A DNA stretch of 64,000 nucleotides from Paenibacillus sp. YYML68 (GTDB lineage Bacteria; Bacillota; Bacilli; Paenibacillales; NBRC-103111): positions 4,344,501-4,408,500 of the forward strand of contig NZ_BQYI01000001.1 in NCBI RefSeq assembly GCF_027923405.1. The letters run 5' to 3'. The notes under the pieces were generated by a model. It saw only the letters and a program-made list of their open reading frames with translations, searched no databases and was not told the origin of the DNA. Below, piece by piece: positions 7,966-16,272 of this stretch. Position 1 is the stretch's first letter. Every line of letters begins with the position of its first letter. The position numbers and the translations under genes are program-made.

Positions 7966-8014
7966 AAATATTTACTACACAGTTAATATATTACATGTAA
8001 ATATTTCCTGTCAA
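7966..8014 (-). promoter_or_regulatory. Promoter and inverted repeat of the aegerolysin gene
   Basis: On the minus strand TTGACA (8014-8009) is followed after 18 bases by TATATT (7990-7985), a strong vegetative-type promoter. Perfect 10-bp arms AAATATTTAC (7966-7975 and its complement 7997-8006) flank the -10 box, a likely operator. The stretch is far more AT-rich than its surroundings. Confidence 0.7.
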
Positions 8015-8048
8015 TTCATTTTTCGACATTTACAAACATTTAATTTCA

Positions 8049-8090
8049 CAAAACAGCCCCGTCGAGTCATTTCTCGACGGGGCTGTTTTG
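8049..8090 (-). terminator. Strong hairpin terminator
   Basis: An 18-bp perfect stem (CAAAACAGCCCCGTCGAG with its complement at 8073-8090) around a six-base loop. The A-T ends make it work in both directions, but the gene that ends here is the one at 8104-8421 on the minus strand. Confidence 0.88.
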
Positions 8091-8103
8091 TGGTAATCGA
8101 CAA

Positions 8104-8421
8104 TTATCGGACCTGCTTCGGCTGCTGCGTATTCGCTGCAATCGCATCTAGGCTGTGCAGCGCCGCAGTCACCTGCTCCTCTACCTGCGTCAGCTGCTGG
8201 TGGAACCGCTCGTCATCCTGGGCCACGAGCTCTCGCTGCGCGTTCGTCAGCGCGTGCTGGGCCGCCTCCATCTCAGCCATAGCTGCGCTAAGCTTGTTCG
8301 GGTTTGACTCCAGCTGCGCATGGCGAACCGCCATCTCCGCATCCTTGGCGATCTGAATCGCCTTCTCCGCATTGTCGACGACATGGCGCATCGGCATCTG
8401 GTGCTGCTTCACATCGGTCAT
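8104..8421 (-). CDS. Small helical protein of unknown function
   Basis: A 105-residue, soluble, strongly helical protein rich in Ala, Gln and Glu (AEKAIQIAKDAEMAVRHAQL), with heptad-like spacing that suggests a coiled coil or four-helix bundle. It has no Cys, no signal peptide and no membrane segment. The ATG is preceded by AGGAGATGCC. It stands alone, separated by terminators and gaps from the aegerolysin and from folA. I do not recognise a named family; similar short Gln/Ala-rich proteins occur in Paenibacillus as hypothetical proteins. Confidence 0.6.
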   Translation of the reverse strand: MTDVKQHQMPMRHVVDNAEKAIQIAKDAEMAVRHAQLESNPNKLSAAMAEMEAAQHALTNAQRELVAQDDERFHQQLTQVEEQVTAALHSLDAIAANTQQPKQVR

Positions 8422-8514
8422 ATCGGCATCTCCTCTTCGGCTGTGATGAATCCTGCAAGCCTTAAGATGCGCGAATGACCGCCTTTATATACCAAATACT
8501 TGCGAACGTACCGC

Positions 8515-9021
8515 TTAACGGGCCCGCTCATAGACGACAAACTCGTAGTCGTACGGGTTGCGCTCGTCCTTCACCCCGGCCGTGCGCGACGTCACCTGCC
8601 ACTCTTCAGGCGTAACCTCCGGGAAGAACGCATCGGCTTCGAAGCGGCGAGCGATCTCCGTCAGGTACAGCTTGTCCGCGGCAGGCAGCAGCAGCTTGTA
8701 CACCTCCGCGCCGCCGATGACGAACAGCTCCTCACCGGACCTGTCGCCATTCTGACCGTACAGGCTCACGATGTCGTCCACAGAGCTAACCACCTCACAG
8801 CCTTCAGCCGCATACTGCTCATCGCGCGTCAGCACGATGTTGCGCCGTCCCGGCAATGGCTTGCAGCCGATCGACTCGAACGTCTTACGTCCCATCAAGA
8901 CCGGCGCCCCCATCGTCGTCCTCTTGAAATATTGCAGGTCCGCCGGCAGATGCCACGGCATCTTGTTGTGATGTCCGATTCCTCCACCTTGATCCATCGC
9001 CGCTATTAATGAAATCGTCAT
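8515..9021 (-). CDS. folA: Dihydrofolate reductase
   Basis: A 168-residue DHFR that reduces dihydrofolate to tetrahydrofolate with NADPH. Visible landmarks are MTISLIAAMDQGGGIG, MPWHLPADLQYFKR (the acidic active-site residue is the Asp after PA), GRKTFESIG and FVIGGAEVY. Length and motif spacing are standard. I chose the ATG at 9021, preceded by AGGAGAGGG; the frame extends 25 codons upstream but that part overlaps thyA and is not DHFR-like. It follows thyA by 25 bases, the usual pairing, since thymidylate synthase makes the dihydrofolate that this enzyme recycles. Confidence 0.96.
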   Translation of the reverse strand: MTISLIAAMDQGGGIGHHNKMPWHLPADLQYFKRTTMGAPVLMGRKTFESIGCKPLPGRRNIVLTRDEQYAAEGCEVVSSVDDIVSLYGQNGDRSGEELFVIGGAEVYKLLLPAADKLYLTEIARRFEADAFFPEVTPEEWQVTSRTAGVKDERNPYDYEFVVYERAR

Positions 9022-9046
9022 ACTAGTCCCTCTCCTATCGTATGAA

Positions 9047-10003
9047 CTACACGGCCACTGGAGCCTTGATCGCTGGATGCGAATCATAGCCCTCAAGGCT
9101 CATATCCTCCAGCGCACAATCGAAGATCGAGCCCATGCTCTCGCTCAGCTTCAGCGTCGGCAGCGCTCTTGGCTCGCGGGCGAGCTGCGTCTCGATCTGC
9201 TCCAGATGGTTCAAGTAAATATGCGCGTCGCCAATCGTATGGATGAACTCCCCGACCTCGAGACCGCACTCCTTCGCGACCAGATGCGTCAGCAGCGCGT
9301 AGCTCGCGATATTGAACGGAATGCCCAGGAAGATGTCGCCGCTGCGCTGGTACAGCTGGCACGATAGCTTGCCGTCCGCCACATAGAACTGGAACAGCGT
9401 ATGACACGGCGGCAGCGCCATCGTCGGCACGTCCTCTGGATTCCACGCCGATACGATCAACCGACGCGAGTTCGGATTACGCTTGATCGTCTCTACGACA
9501 TCGCGCAGCTGGTCGATCGTCTCCCCTGTCGTCGTACGCCAGGCGCGCCACTGGGCGCCGTACACATGGCCGAGCTCACCGAAGCGGGCCGCGAATGCAT
9601 CGTCCTGCAGCACGAGCTGCTTGAAGCGCTCCATCTGCTGCTCATATACCGCACAGAACGCCGCATCCTTCTGCGACCGCAGGCCGAAGTCGGTCATATC
9701 CGGGCCGTCATAGGCATCGCTTTCGACCCAATGCTTGAACGCCCATTCGTTCCAGATGTTGTTATTGTGCTGCAGCAAGTACCGAATATTCGTGTTCCCC
9801 TGTATGAACCAGAGCAGCTCGCTGGCCACGAGACGGAACGACACCCGCTTCGTCGTCAACAGCGGGAAGCCCTCTGAGAGGTCAAATCTCATCTGGTAGC
9901 CGAACGTCGAGATCGTCCCCGTTCCCGTCCGGTCCTCCTTCTTACTCCCGTACTCACGCACATATCGCAGCAAGTCCAGATATTGCTCTTCATTCCGGCT
10001 CAT
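9047..10003 (-). CDS. thyA: Thymidylate synthase
   Basis: A 318-residue enzyme that methylates dUMP with methylene-tetrahydrofolate. The catalytic cysteine is in [12 protein letters not shown], the phosphate-binding part in [11 protein letters not shown] and [18 protein letters not shown], and the cofactor end in HIYLNHLEQ. It is the long form with a roughly 50-residue insertion compared with E. coli (264 residues), as in Lactobacillus casei. The ATG at 10003 has AAGGGGGAG upstream; the open frame continues 137 codons further but without TS sequence. It heads the thyA-folA operon. Confidence 0.96.
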   Translation of the reverse strand: MSRNEEQYLDLLRYVREYGSKKEDRTGTGTISTFGYQMRFDLSEGFPLLTTKRVSFRLVASELLWFIQGNTNIRYLLQHNNNIWNEWAFKHWVESDAYDGPDMTDFGLRSQKDAAFCAVYEQQMERFKQLVLQDDAFAARFGELGHVYGAQWRAWRTTTGETIDQLRDVVETIKRNPNSRRLIVSAWNPEDVPTMALPPCHTLFQFYVADGKLSCQLYQRSGDIFLGIPFNIASYALLTHLVAKECGLEVGEFIHTIGDAHIYLNHLEQIETQLAREPRALPTLKLSESMGSIFDCALEDMSLEGYDSHPAIKAPVAV

Positions 10004-10046
10004 CGCCGAGCTCCCCCTTTTTGCGCAAGCGTCATCATAAGCCCCT

Positions 10047-10055
10047 ATTATACCA
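10047..10055 (-). promoter_or_regulatory. Extended -10 promoter of thyA-folA
   Basis: On the minus strand TGGTATAAT is a perfect extended -10 element 44 bases ahead of the thyA start. I see no good -35 box. Confidence 0.6.
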
Positions 10056-10070
10056 CGGTAATAAATTGGT

Positions 10071-10099
10071 TTGAAACATCGGCCTAGAGCGCATATAAT
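10071..10099 (+). promoter_or_regulatory. Vegetative promoter of the Cof-type phosphatase gene
   Basis: TTGAAA (10071-10076) and TATAAT (10094-10099) are separated by exactly 17 bases, 47 bases ahead of the start codon. It diverges from the thyA promoter. Confidence 0.8.
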
Positions 10100-10145
10100 G
10101 AGAGCGATTCGTAACACGAAGCACGGAGAGGAGCACTTATTCATT

Positions 10146-10946
10146 ATGTATAAAATGATTGCAATCGACATCGACGACACGTTGATCAACGACGAGAAGC
10201 AGGTGACCGCAGGAACGAAGCAGGCGCTCGCAGCAGCGATGGAGCAGGGCGTCGTCGTGACGCTGGCTACAGGCCGCATGTACGCTTCGGCACAGGCGAT
10301 CGCCGCCCAGCTTGGCTTGAACGTGCCCCTCATTACATACCAAGGCTCTCTGGTCAAAAACGCGCTCGACGGCCGCGTCCTGTACGAGCGCAGCGTGCCG
10401 AGCGAGGCAGCCAAGGCGATATTCGACTACTGCGAGCGTGAAGGGCTGCATCTGCAGACGTACTTGAACGACGAGCTGTACGTCAAGGAAGCGAACGAGC
10501 GTGCGGAGGATTACGCCGCGCTGTCGCGCATTCCGTTCAAGGTGTATCCGAGCTTCTCGGAGCTCGCTGACCAGTCGGCAACGAAGCTGCTCATGATCGA
10601 CGAGCCGGACAAGCTCGACCGTGTCGCGGTGGAGCTGCGTGAGCTGGTCGGCAGCGCCGTTCACATTACGAAGTCGAAGCCGCACTTCCTTGAGGTCGTC
10701 CATGCCGAGGCGACGAAGGGCCATGCGCTGACCCATCTGGCCGATCACTTCGGCTTCAGCGTGGACCAGGTCATCGCGATCGGCGACAGCTGGAACGACC
10801 GCGAGATGCTGGAGACCGCAGGTCTTGGCGTGGCGATGGCCAATGCGGTGAGCTCCCTGAAGGAGATCGCCAACTACATTACGCTCAGCAACAACGAGGA
10901 CGGCGTGAAGCACGTCATCGACAAGTTTATTCTGCAGACCGTCTAA
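10146..10946 (+). CDS. Cof-type HAD phosphatase
   Basis: A 266-residue soluble phosphatase of the HAD superfamily, subclass IIB (Cof/YkrA type). Motif I is [11 protein letters not shown] at residues 5-15, with the nucleophile and acid Asp pair; motif II is in TLATGRMY; the conserved lysine of motif III lies in EATKGHAL; and motif IV is [10 protein letters not shown]. Such enzymes dephosphorylate sugar phosphates, FMN or pyridoxal phosphate with broad specificity; the exact substrate cannot be told. The start at 10146 lies 12 bases after GGAGAGGAG and gives the usual N-terminus. The gene is monocistronic. Confidence 0.92.
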   Translation: MYKMIAIDIDDTLINDEKQVTAGTKQALAAAMEQGVVVTLATGRMYASAQAIAAQLGLNVPLITYQGSLVKNALDGRVLYERSVPSEAAKAIFDYCEREGLHLQTYLNDELYVKEANERAEDYAALSRIPFKVYPSFSELADQSATKLLMIDEPDKLDRVAVELRELVGSAVHITKSKPHFLEVVHAEATKGHALTHLADHFGFSVDQVIAIGDSWNDREMLETAGLGVAMANAVSSLKEIANYITLSNNEDGVKHVIDKFILQTV

Positions 10947-11080
10947 GCGAGAACATCCGACAAGCTCTCTTAATTCGCGGTTCAATTCTCCTTCTTCGCC
11001 TCATATAGTTGGGTAGGGATTCGTGGCATCGGCCTGAACCGGACCGGTGACCCACCTATATGAAGAAGAGGTGAAGCATA

Positions 11081-11599
11081 ATGTTCAACTACCCTTACGC
11101 AACGAATGCATGGGCACGTGGCTTGTTCGGAGGCTTGCAGGGCGGTATTCCGGGAACGGGCACGACGGGCGTATTCCCCGGTCCTGGCCCATTGCCAGGT
11201 CCTGGCACGCCGCCGGGTGGCTTCCCTGGTCCGGGAGGCTACTTCCCACCTGCACCGTTCCCCGGCCAGCCAGGTCAGCCTGGACAGCCAGGCGGGTTCC
11301 CGCCGCCACCGGGAGGCGTACCGCAAGGTCAGCAGCCTGGAGCGCCGCAATCTCCTCCGCCGCAATTCATCCCGCAGAAATCTGCTCAGCTGTATGCGGT
11401 AGATCCGGGCGGTATTCGCCGTTGCCTGTATCGCTATGTGTATATTTGGCAAGATAACGGCGAGCAATATTGGGCGTACGTCACTTATGTCGGACGCAGA
11501 TCGCTCTCAGGCTATCGCTGGTATGGCTTCGGTCCGCTCGGTTATTGGATATACTTCGGCTTGGATTTAAGACGTGTCGAGCAGTTTTTCTGCTACTAA
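11081..11599 (+). CDS. Pro/Gly-rich protein with aromatic C-terminal domain
   Basis: A 172-residue protein. Residues 20-115 are low-complexity Gly/Pro/Gln (FPGPGGYFPP, PGQPGQPGQPGG), in part collagen-like but without strict G-X-Y triplets. Residues 120-172 form a compact, Tyr/Trp-rich segment (CLYRYVYIWQDNGEQYW, then GYRWYGFGPLGYWIYFGL) ending in FFCY. There is no signal peptide. AAGAGGTGA precedes the ATG. The composition suggests a structural protein of the spore coat or cell surface, but that is inference; I do not recognise the C-terminal family. The gene is alone between two terminators. Confidence 0.7.
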   Translation: MFNYPYATNAWARGLFGGLQGGIPGTGTTGVFPGPGPLPGPGTPPGGFPGPGGYFPPAPFPGQPGQPGQPGGFPPPPGGVPQGQQPGAPQSPPPQFIPQKSAQLYAVDPGGIRRCLYRYVYIWQDNGEQYWAYVTYVGRRSLSGYRWYGFGPLGYWIYFGLDLRRVEQFFCY

Positions 11600-11640
11600 G
11601 CGCTAGATTCTATAAGTCATCACAGCTCCATCTATGAAGA

Positions 11641-11697
11641 AGAAGCATCCCCGCTACTTCGCGCACGTTATTGGCGCGGCTGAGCGGGGATGCTTCT
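11641..11697. terminator. Bidirectional hairpin between convergent genes
   Basis: Perfect 15-bp arms (AGAAGCATCCCCGCT and its complement at 11683-11697) lie between the plus-strand Pro/Gly-rich gene and the minus-strand efflux gene. The T-run is interrupted (TGTCTTCTTGTC). Confidence 0.65.
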
Positions 11698-11755
11698 TGT
11701 CTTCTTGTCTTCTTGTCCGTTACATACTCCTATACTCCTGCAACCTGCACAACCA

Positions 11756-13159
11756 CTAAGCGGCTTGGGATTGAGCCTTCGCCTCACGCCCGTAGCTGCG
11801 GTAATACAGCAGAGCGCCGATGATGACCGCTGCAGCCGATGCGAGCATCAGGTTGCTGTAGTTCCACGAGGCAGCCTCCAGCACGAATGGGTTCGCCTTG
11901 AATTGCAGCAGCTGCTCCGATAGTACCCGCCCGACGAGCGCCATCCCGACGGCTCCAGAGATGAAGCTGACCAGATTGAACAAGCCCATGCCGATGCCCG
12001 TCTCCTCCATCGTCAGCGTACGCGAGACGCTATTCGCAACGGCCGTCTGAATGAACGACAGCCCGATGTACATCAGCACGAGAGCGGCAGACAGCAGCCA
12101 AGCGCTGAACTCAAGCAGGGTAGAGAGGAGCAGGAAGCTGCTTACGAGCATCAGCGCGCCTGCCATTACGACGAACGTATTGCCCCTCTTGTCAGCCAGC
12201 CCCCCGCCGATCGGCCCGACGACAACGGCGCTGATCGCACCTGGGAACAGCACCCAGCCGACTTGACTCGCATTCATGCCCTTCAACTCGTCGAGCATGA
12301 ATGGAATGGCGTACATGAGCCCCATTACTGTACAGAAGATGATGAACGCCACGATCAGACCGCTGCGGAACAGTCGGTTGCGGAGCAGCGACGGCTCGAT
12401 GAACGGCGCGCGTACGCGGTGAATGTGAACGGCGAACCAGCCGATCAGCACAGCACCCATCGCGAGCCAATACCAGTGCGACTCCGTCGTGTAGAGGATG
12501 AGCGCAGCGACACCTGAGGCGATCAGCACCGCTCCCGGTATATCGATGGACCCCGGCTTCGTCCCCTCATCGGGCAGCACGCGGCTGAAGAATGGCAGCG
12601 AGATCAGGGTGAACAGCGGAATGATGAACAGATACGACCAATGCAGCGACGACGACACGAAGCCGCCGATGACCGGACCGATGCCGACCGCGAAGGCGAC
12701 TGTCGAGTTCAGGATGCCGAACACCTTGCCCCGATCCTCCATGGAGAAATATCTCGCCACGACGACCATGATGAGCGCCGGAATCGCCGAGGCTCCCGCC
12801 CCCTGCAGTGCGCGGAACACGATGACGAGCGCATACGAGAACTGACAGACGAACCCGAGCACCGAAGCGATGTTGTAGATAACAATACCGATCACGATCA
12901 GCTTCTTCAGACTGAACAGATCGGACAGCTTCCCGTAGATGACCGAGCCAATCGCGAAGAAAATAATGAATGCCGTCGACACCCAGCTCGCCGCTGATGG
13001 CGTCAAGCTATACTGCTCCGCAATGCTCGGCATCGATACGTTGAACACCGTCTCATTCAACACACCGAAAAAAATAATAAAAATGATCCAAGGCGCCGTC
13101 TTCTTGACGTCCAAGGCGGGGTAGCTTGCAGCCGCCCCTTGAGCTGATGAATCCAGCAT
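11756..13159 (-). CDS. MFS drug efflux pump, Tet(L)/Tet(K)-like
   Basis: A 467-residue transporter with about 14 membrane helices (DHA2 family, drug/H+ antiport). Helix 1 carries GVLNETVFNVSMPSIA, loop 2-3 the motif GKLSDLFSLKK, helix 4 ALQGAGASAIPALIMVVVAR and helix 5 the antiporter motif GIGPVIGGF. These blocks match what I remember of Tet(L) and Tet(K) more closely than other DHA2 pumps, so tetracycline-like substrates or Na+/K+ exchange are possible, but specificity cannot be read. The ATG at 13159 follows GAAGGGAGAG. Upstream lie a possible nine-codon leader peptide and a 17-bp palindrome, hinting at inducible expression. Confidence 0.88.
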   Translation of the reverse strand: MLDSSAQGAAASYPALDVKKTAPWIIFIIFFGVLNETVFNVSMPSIAEQYSLTPSAASWVSTAFIIFFAIGSVIYGKLSDLFSLKKLIVIGIVIYNIASVLGFVCQFSYALVIVFRALQGAGASAIPALIMVVVARYFSMEDRGKVFGILNSTVAFAVGIGPVIGGFVSSSLHWSYLFIIPLFTLISLPFFSRVLPDEGTKPGSIDIPGAVLIASGVAALILYTTESHWYWLAMGAVLIGWFAVHIHRVRAPFIEPSLLRNRLFRSGLIVAFIIFCTVMGLMYAIPFMLDELKGMNASQVGWVLFPGAISAVVVGPIGGGLADKRGNTFVVMAGALMLVSSFLLLSTLLEFSAWLLSAALVLMYIGLSFIQTAVANSVSRTLTMEETGIGMGLFNLVSFISGAVGMALVGRVLSEQLLQFKANPFVLEAASWNYSNLMLASAAAVIIGALLYYRSYGREAKAQSQAA

Positions 13160-13235
13160 CGTGTGAATCTCTCCCTTCTCTTCCCTCCCCAATCGTACCA
13201 CGTCCGTTAACGGCTGATGAGGGTAAACAATCGTT

Positions 13236-13265
13236 TCAGTTGTTTTTTCCATGACCGCAGCCCAT
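13236..13265 (-). CDS. Possible nine-codon leader peptide of the efflux gene
   Basis: A mini-frame (MGCGHGKNN, then TGA) starts six bases after a near-perfect AGGAGG and ends 76 bases before the efflux start. ACGGCT next to its binding site can pair with AGCCGT after its stop, and CCCTC after its stop can pair with GAGGG just upstream of the main ribosome binding site. This is the kind of arrangement that underlies translational attenuation of tet and erm genes. The alternative is a longer N-terminus of the pump starting at ATG 13252 (MEKTTETIV), which lacks a well-placed binding site. Confidence 0.4.
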   Translation of the reverse strand: MGCGHGKNN

Positions 13266-13303
13266 AGCCGTCCTCCTGACAATACGTAATATAACAGCTA
13301 TCC

Positions 13304-13320
13304 ATGACAGCTTATGTCAT
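13304..13320 (-). promoter_or_regulatory. Palindrome upstream of the efflux gene
   Basis: ATGACA-GCTTA-TGTCAT is a perfect 6-bp inverted repeat about 25 bases ahead of the leader ribosome binding site, in the place expected for a repressor operator. No regulator gene is adjacent. Confidence 0.45.
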
Positions 13321-13333
13321 AGATTGATCAGAA

Positions 13334-14146
13334 TTATCGCTTCGCCTCACCCAGCATCGGCTCATACATCATGATGGCATGATTTTCCGTAACATATTCA
13401 TCGTCAATAAGCTCACCCTCCAGACTGTACAGCTTGCGGTAGATCGTGTTATGTCTGACGTACCCGCCCCAATGCTCGTAAGTGATCCAATGGTCCTTCT
13501 CGTACACCTCATACGTGCACGCCCGCTGCGCATCCGACCGCCATTCTCCGACCAGATGCGTATCGGTCACATACACGATCAGCTGATACGATTGGGACGT
13601 CTCGTTCGTAATCTGAAGGTCCAAGTAATTGTATGCACAGGTAGCCCCACTTCCGAACGGCTGGCTGCGCTTCGAGTCCGGGAACACGTCGTAGCTATGC
13701 CGGTATCGTTCCGTCACCGTCAGCGGCGAATGGAGCGTCATCCAGTAGATTAGATTCGACAGCTGGCATAAGCCGCCCCCTACTCCCACCTTCAGCTTTC
13801 CGTAGAATAGCACCATTCCCTCGACATACCCTTTGCGCCTCGTCGTATGACCGATCAGACGCCAGTACGAGAACGTCTCGCCCGGCTTCACCAGCACCCC
13901 GCTCAGCCTCCCTGCTGCGAGCTTCAGATTCGTTACCTTATTACGCTGCAGTTGCATATCGACGTCCTTGAGCTCGCGGTACAGCGGTGTCTGATGCTTA
14001 AAGTTGACGTATGGAAGCTTATCGGCCTTCTCCGACGCATAAGCTCTCCCGTCTATATACCACGCCACGTATCGCTTGAGTCTGTAGTAAGCTTTGCCCG
14101 CACGTATACGCCATACGCTTCGTTTAATCGGCTTCAACGATGCCAT
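13334..14146 (-). CDS. VanW-family protein
   Basis: A 270-residue protein of the VanW family. The core is GVLVKPGETFSYWRLIG followed by the Gly/Cys block VGGGLCQLSNLIYWM and RYRHSYDVFPDSKRSQPFG. VanW is named after glycopeptide resistance clusters, but its biochemical role is unknown and it is common in spore-formers without such clusters; no van genes are here. No signal peptide is evident. I chose the ATG at 14146, with GGAGGGG eight bases upstream, over one 14 codons earlier. It is a lone gene between the sugar genes and the efflux pump. Confidence 0.88.
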   Translation of the reverse strand: MASLKPIKRSVWRIRAGKAYYRLKRYVAWYIDGRAYASEKADKLPYVNFKHQTPLYRELKDVDMQLQRNKVTNLKLAAGRLSGVLVKPGETFSYWRLIGHTTRRKGYVEGMVLFYGKLKVGVGGGLCQLSNLIYWMTLHSPLTVTERYRHSYDVFPDSKRSQPFGSGATCAYNYLDLQITNETSQSYQLIVYVTDTHLVGEWRSDAQRACTYEVYEKDHWITYEHWGGYVRHNTIYRKLYSLEGELIDDEYVTENHAIMMYEPMLGEAKR

Positions 14147-14223
14147 CTCCGTACCCCTCCACTTGGTAGTGACTTCCTCCTCTTCCAACGTCTCCAGCGG
14201 CTATTTTGTTTCGATCTGCATAT

Positions 14224-14253
14224 AAAAAACGCCCCGTCCCATCGGACGAAGCG
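14224..14253 (-). terminator. Terminator of the sugar dehydrogenase gene
   Basis: On the minus strand a ten-pair stem (CGCTTCGTCC with GGGACGGGGCG, including G-U pairs, loop GAT) runs into TTTTTTATA, 20 bases after the stop codon. Confidence 0.8.
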
Positions 14254-14273
14254 CCGCTCGATCAATCACAAAT

Positions 14274-15293
14274 CTAAAGCTTCACAATCTGACCCGTCGC
14301 CTGAGACTCGAACGCACCGAGGATCACCTTCAGCGAGCGCAAGCCCTCCTCGCCGGAGATGCGCGGAGGCGTACCGCTGCGAATGCCCTCCACGAACTCG
14401 TCGATGATGCCGCTCGACGTCTGCTTCTGGTTCGTTGCAATCTCACCGACCTTATGGCGCTCCACGGAGCCGTCGCGAAGCTCCACGATCACTTGATCCT
14501 GCGGGTCAGTGCCGATCTTCATCACACCCTGCTCGCACCACAGCACCGTGCTGTTGTCCTCGCCCTTGTAGTACGTCCAGCTGGCGACCAGCGTACCGAT
14601 CGCGCCGCTCTGCATACGTAGAATGCACGTCGCGTTGTCGTCGACATCGGTGCCTTCCTTATGACGCGTGTCGATGAACGCCGCTACACTCTCCACCTCA
14701 TCACTCAGCAGCCAGCGGATCAGGTCGGACTTATGTACGCCCAGATCGCCCATCGCTCCCATAATCGCCTCGGGCTTACGGAAGAACCAGCTCTCCTTGC
14801 CGTCTGCGCTCCAGCCCTCTGGTCCCGGGTGACCGAACGACGTGCGGAACGTGAGGACCTTGCCCAGCTTGCCGCTGTCGAGCACCTGCTTCGCCTTTAC
14901 GTGCGGAGGCATCAGACGCTGGTTGTGTCCTACCATGAGGTGTACGCCGCTCGCCTTCGCTGCCTCGATCATCGCCAGCGCCTCATCCTCAGAAGCGGCC
15001 ATCGGCTTCTCGACGAGCACATGTGCGCCTGCCTGCGCCGCGGCGATCGACACCTCGGCATGCAGTGCATTCGGCAAGCAGACACTTACCGCATCCGGCT
15101 TCGCCTCGGTCAGCATTTCACGGTAGTCCGTATATGCCTTGCCGCCATGCTGGTCGGCGAACTGCTGTGCGCGTGCTTCATTGACATCGACGAAGGCGAC
15201 GAGCTCCACATCCTCGCGGCCTGCGTACTCTGGAATATGACGATGCTTCGAGATTGAACCACAGCCGATTACGGCTACTCTCAACTTATTCAT
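14274..15293 (-). CDS. Gfo/Idh/MocA-family NAD(P) oxidoreductase
   Basis: A 339-residue dehydrogenase of the glucose-fructose oxidoreductase/inositol dehydrogenase family. The N-terminal Rossmann fold shows VAVIGCGSISKHRH; the catalytic EKP motif is in HVLVEKPMAAS; the C-terminal alpha/beta domain includes GDLGVHKSDLIRW with the conserved His. The family oxidises inositols, sugars or sugar acids; the substrate is not readable. The ATG at 15293 (MNKLRVAVIG) is preferred over one two codons upstream. It lies 72 bases downstream of a sugar isomerase-like gene, so the two probably act on one substrate. Confidence 0.92.
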   Translation of the reverse strand: MNKLRVAVIGCGSISKHRHIPEYAGREDVELVAFVDVNEARAQQFADQHGGKAYTDYREMLTEAKPDAVSVCLPNALHAEVSIAAAQAGAHVLVEKPMAASEDEALAMIEAAKASGVHLMVGHNQRLMPPHVKAKQVLDSGKLGKVLTFRTSFGHPGPEGWSADGKESWFFRKPEAIMGAMGDLGVHKSDLIRWLLSDEVESVAAFIDTRHKEGTDVDDNATCILRMQSGAIGTLVASWTYYKGEDNSTVLWCEQGVMKIGTDPQDQVIVELRDGSVERHKVGEIATNQKQTSSGIIDEFVEGIRSGTPPRISGEEGLRSLKVILGAFESQATGQIVKL

Positions 15294-15365
15294 GAACAAT
15301 ATCGCTCCCTTAGCTTCTTAGTCTGGTATGGAATAATTACGGAACAGATACAGAATGACAATAGA

Positions 15366-16130
15366 CTACACCTGCTGCAAATAGTGCTCTCTCAGCCAGT
15401 TCAAGCTGTTCTCCACGCTGACGAGAGGCGGGTTCTGGCAGCGGTCCTGCTCGACGATCAGCCATTGTACCCCACTGTCCGAGGCAGCTGCAAGCACCTC
15501 CGCGAGAGGGACGATCCCTTGACCGAGCTCCAGCGTCTGCACACCGTCGCCATCATAGTTGAAATCCTTCATATGAACGAGCGGCAGCCGGCCGGCATAC
15601 TTGTGAATATATGCAATAGGGTCCTGTCCGCCGCGCTTCACCCAGCATACGTCCATCTCGACTTGCAGCGTCTCGGGCGACGACGACTCGAAGATCGCAT
15701 CGAAGATGAGCGAATCGCCGACCTTGCCCTCGAATTCGAACTCATGATTATGATACGCGAACAGAAGACCATGCTTGCTGATCTGCTCCCCGTACGACCT
15801 CAGCTCAGCAATGACCGCCTTCCAGCCTTCCTCATCTGCATCCGGCGAGGAATAGGGACAGATAATCGTCTTGCCGCCGATCGTCTTCATGTACGCGATC
15901 TCGCCCTCCAGATTGCTGCGCAGCCGCTCCAGGCTTACGTGGCTTCCTGCGACTTGAAGACCCAGCTCCTGTAGGAGCGCTTTCATTTCGTCTGCAGCAA
16001 TATCCCCATAGCCGGCGAATTCAACACCCTCATAGCCAAGCTCCGCTACCTTCCGCAGCGTTCCCCGGAAGTCAGCAGCCAGTTCATCACGCAGCGTGTA
16101 CAGCTGGACGCCGATACCCATTCTTCTCAT
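15366..16130 (-). CDS. Sugar phosphate isomerase/epimerase-like TIM barrel
   Basis: A 254-residue member of the AP endonuclease-2/xylose isomerase-like family (IolE/IolH/YcjR type). The family pattern is visible: GIGVQLYTLRDEL at the start, GYEGVEFAGYG, a metal-binding Glu/His set in LLFAYHNHEFEF and VEMDVCWVKRGG, and LVHMKDFNYDG then WLIVEQDRC. Such proteins isomerise or epimerise sugars or keto-inositols. The ATG at 16130 has GAGGGAGAG at good spacing; an upstream GTG would overlap that site. It is first in the operon with the dehydrogenase and faces the AraC gene. Confidence 0.9.
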   Translation of the reverse strand: MRRMGIGVQLYTLRDELAADFRGTLRKVAELGYEGVEFAGYGDIAADEMKALLQELGLQVAGSHVSLERLRSNLEGEIAYMKTIGGKTIICPYSSPDADEEGWKAVIAELRSYGEQISKHGLLFAYHNHEFEFEGKVGDSLIFDAIFESSSPETLQVEMDVCWVKRGGQDPIAYIHKYAGRLPLVHMKDFNYDGDGVQTLELGQGIVPLAEVLAAASDSGVQWLIVEQDRCQNPPLVSVENSLNWLREHYLQQV

Positions 16131-16272
16131 TGCGGTCACTCTCCCTCTGAATTCATCATGCCCTTGTTACGTATTACTATATCCGCTATCGCCCTCGCTG
16201 CATATAAACGATATAATGAAAACATCAACTATTTTGCTATTATTTCATCGATACGAAGGAGACCGTACGATC

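Noticed and set aside
13334-14146. VanW gene as part of a glycopeptide-resistance cluster
   Set aside because: No vanHAX, vanRS or vanY genes are near; VanW proteins are common in spore-formers without resistance.
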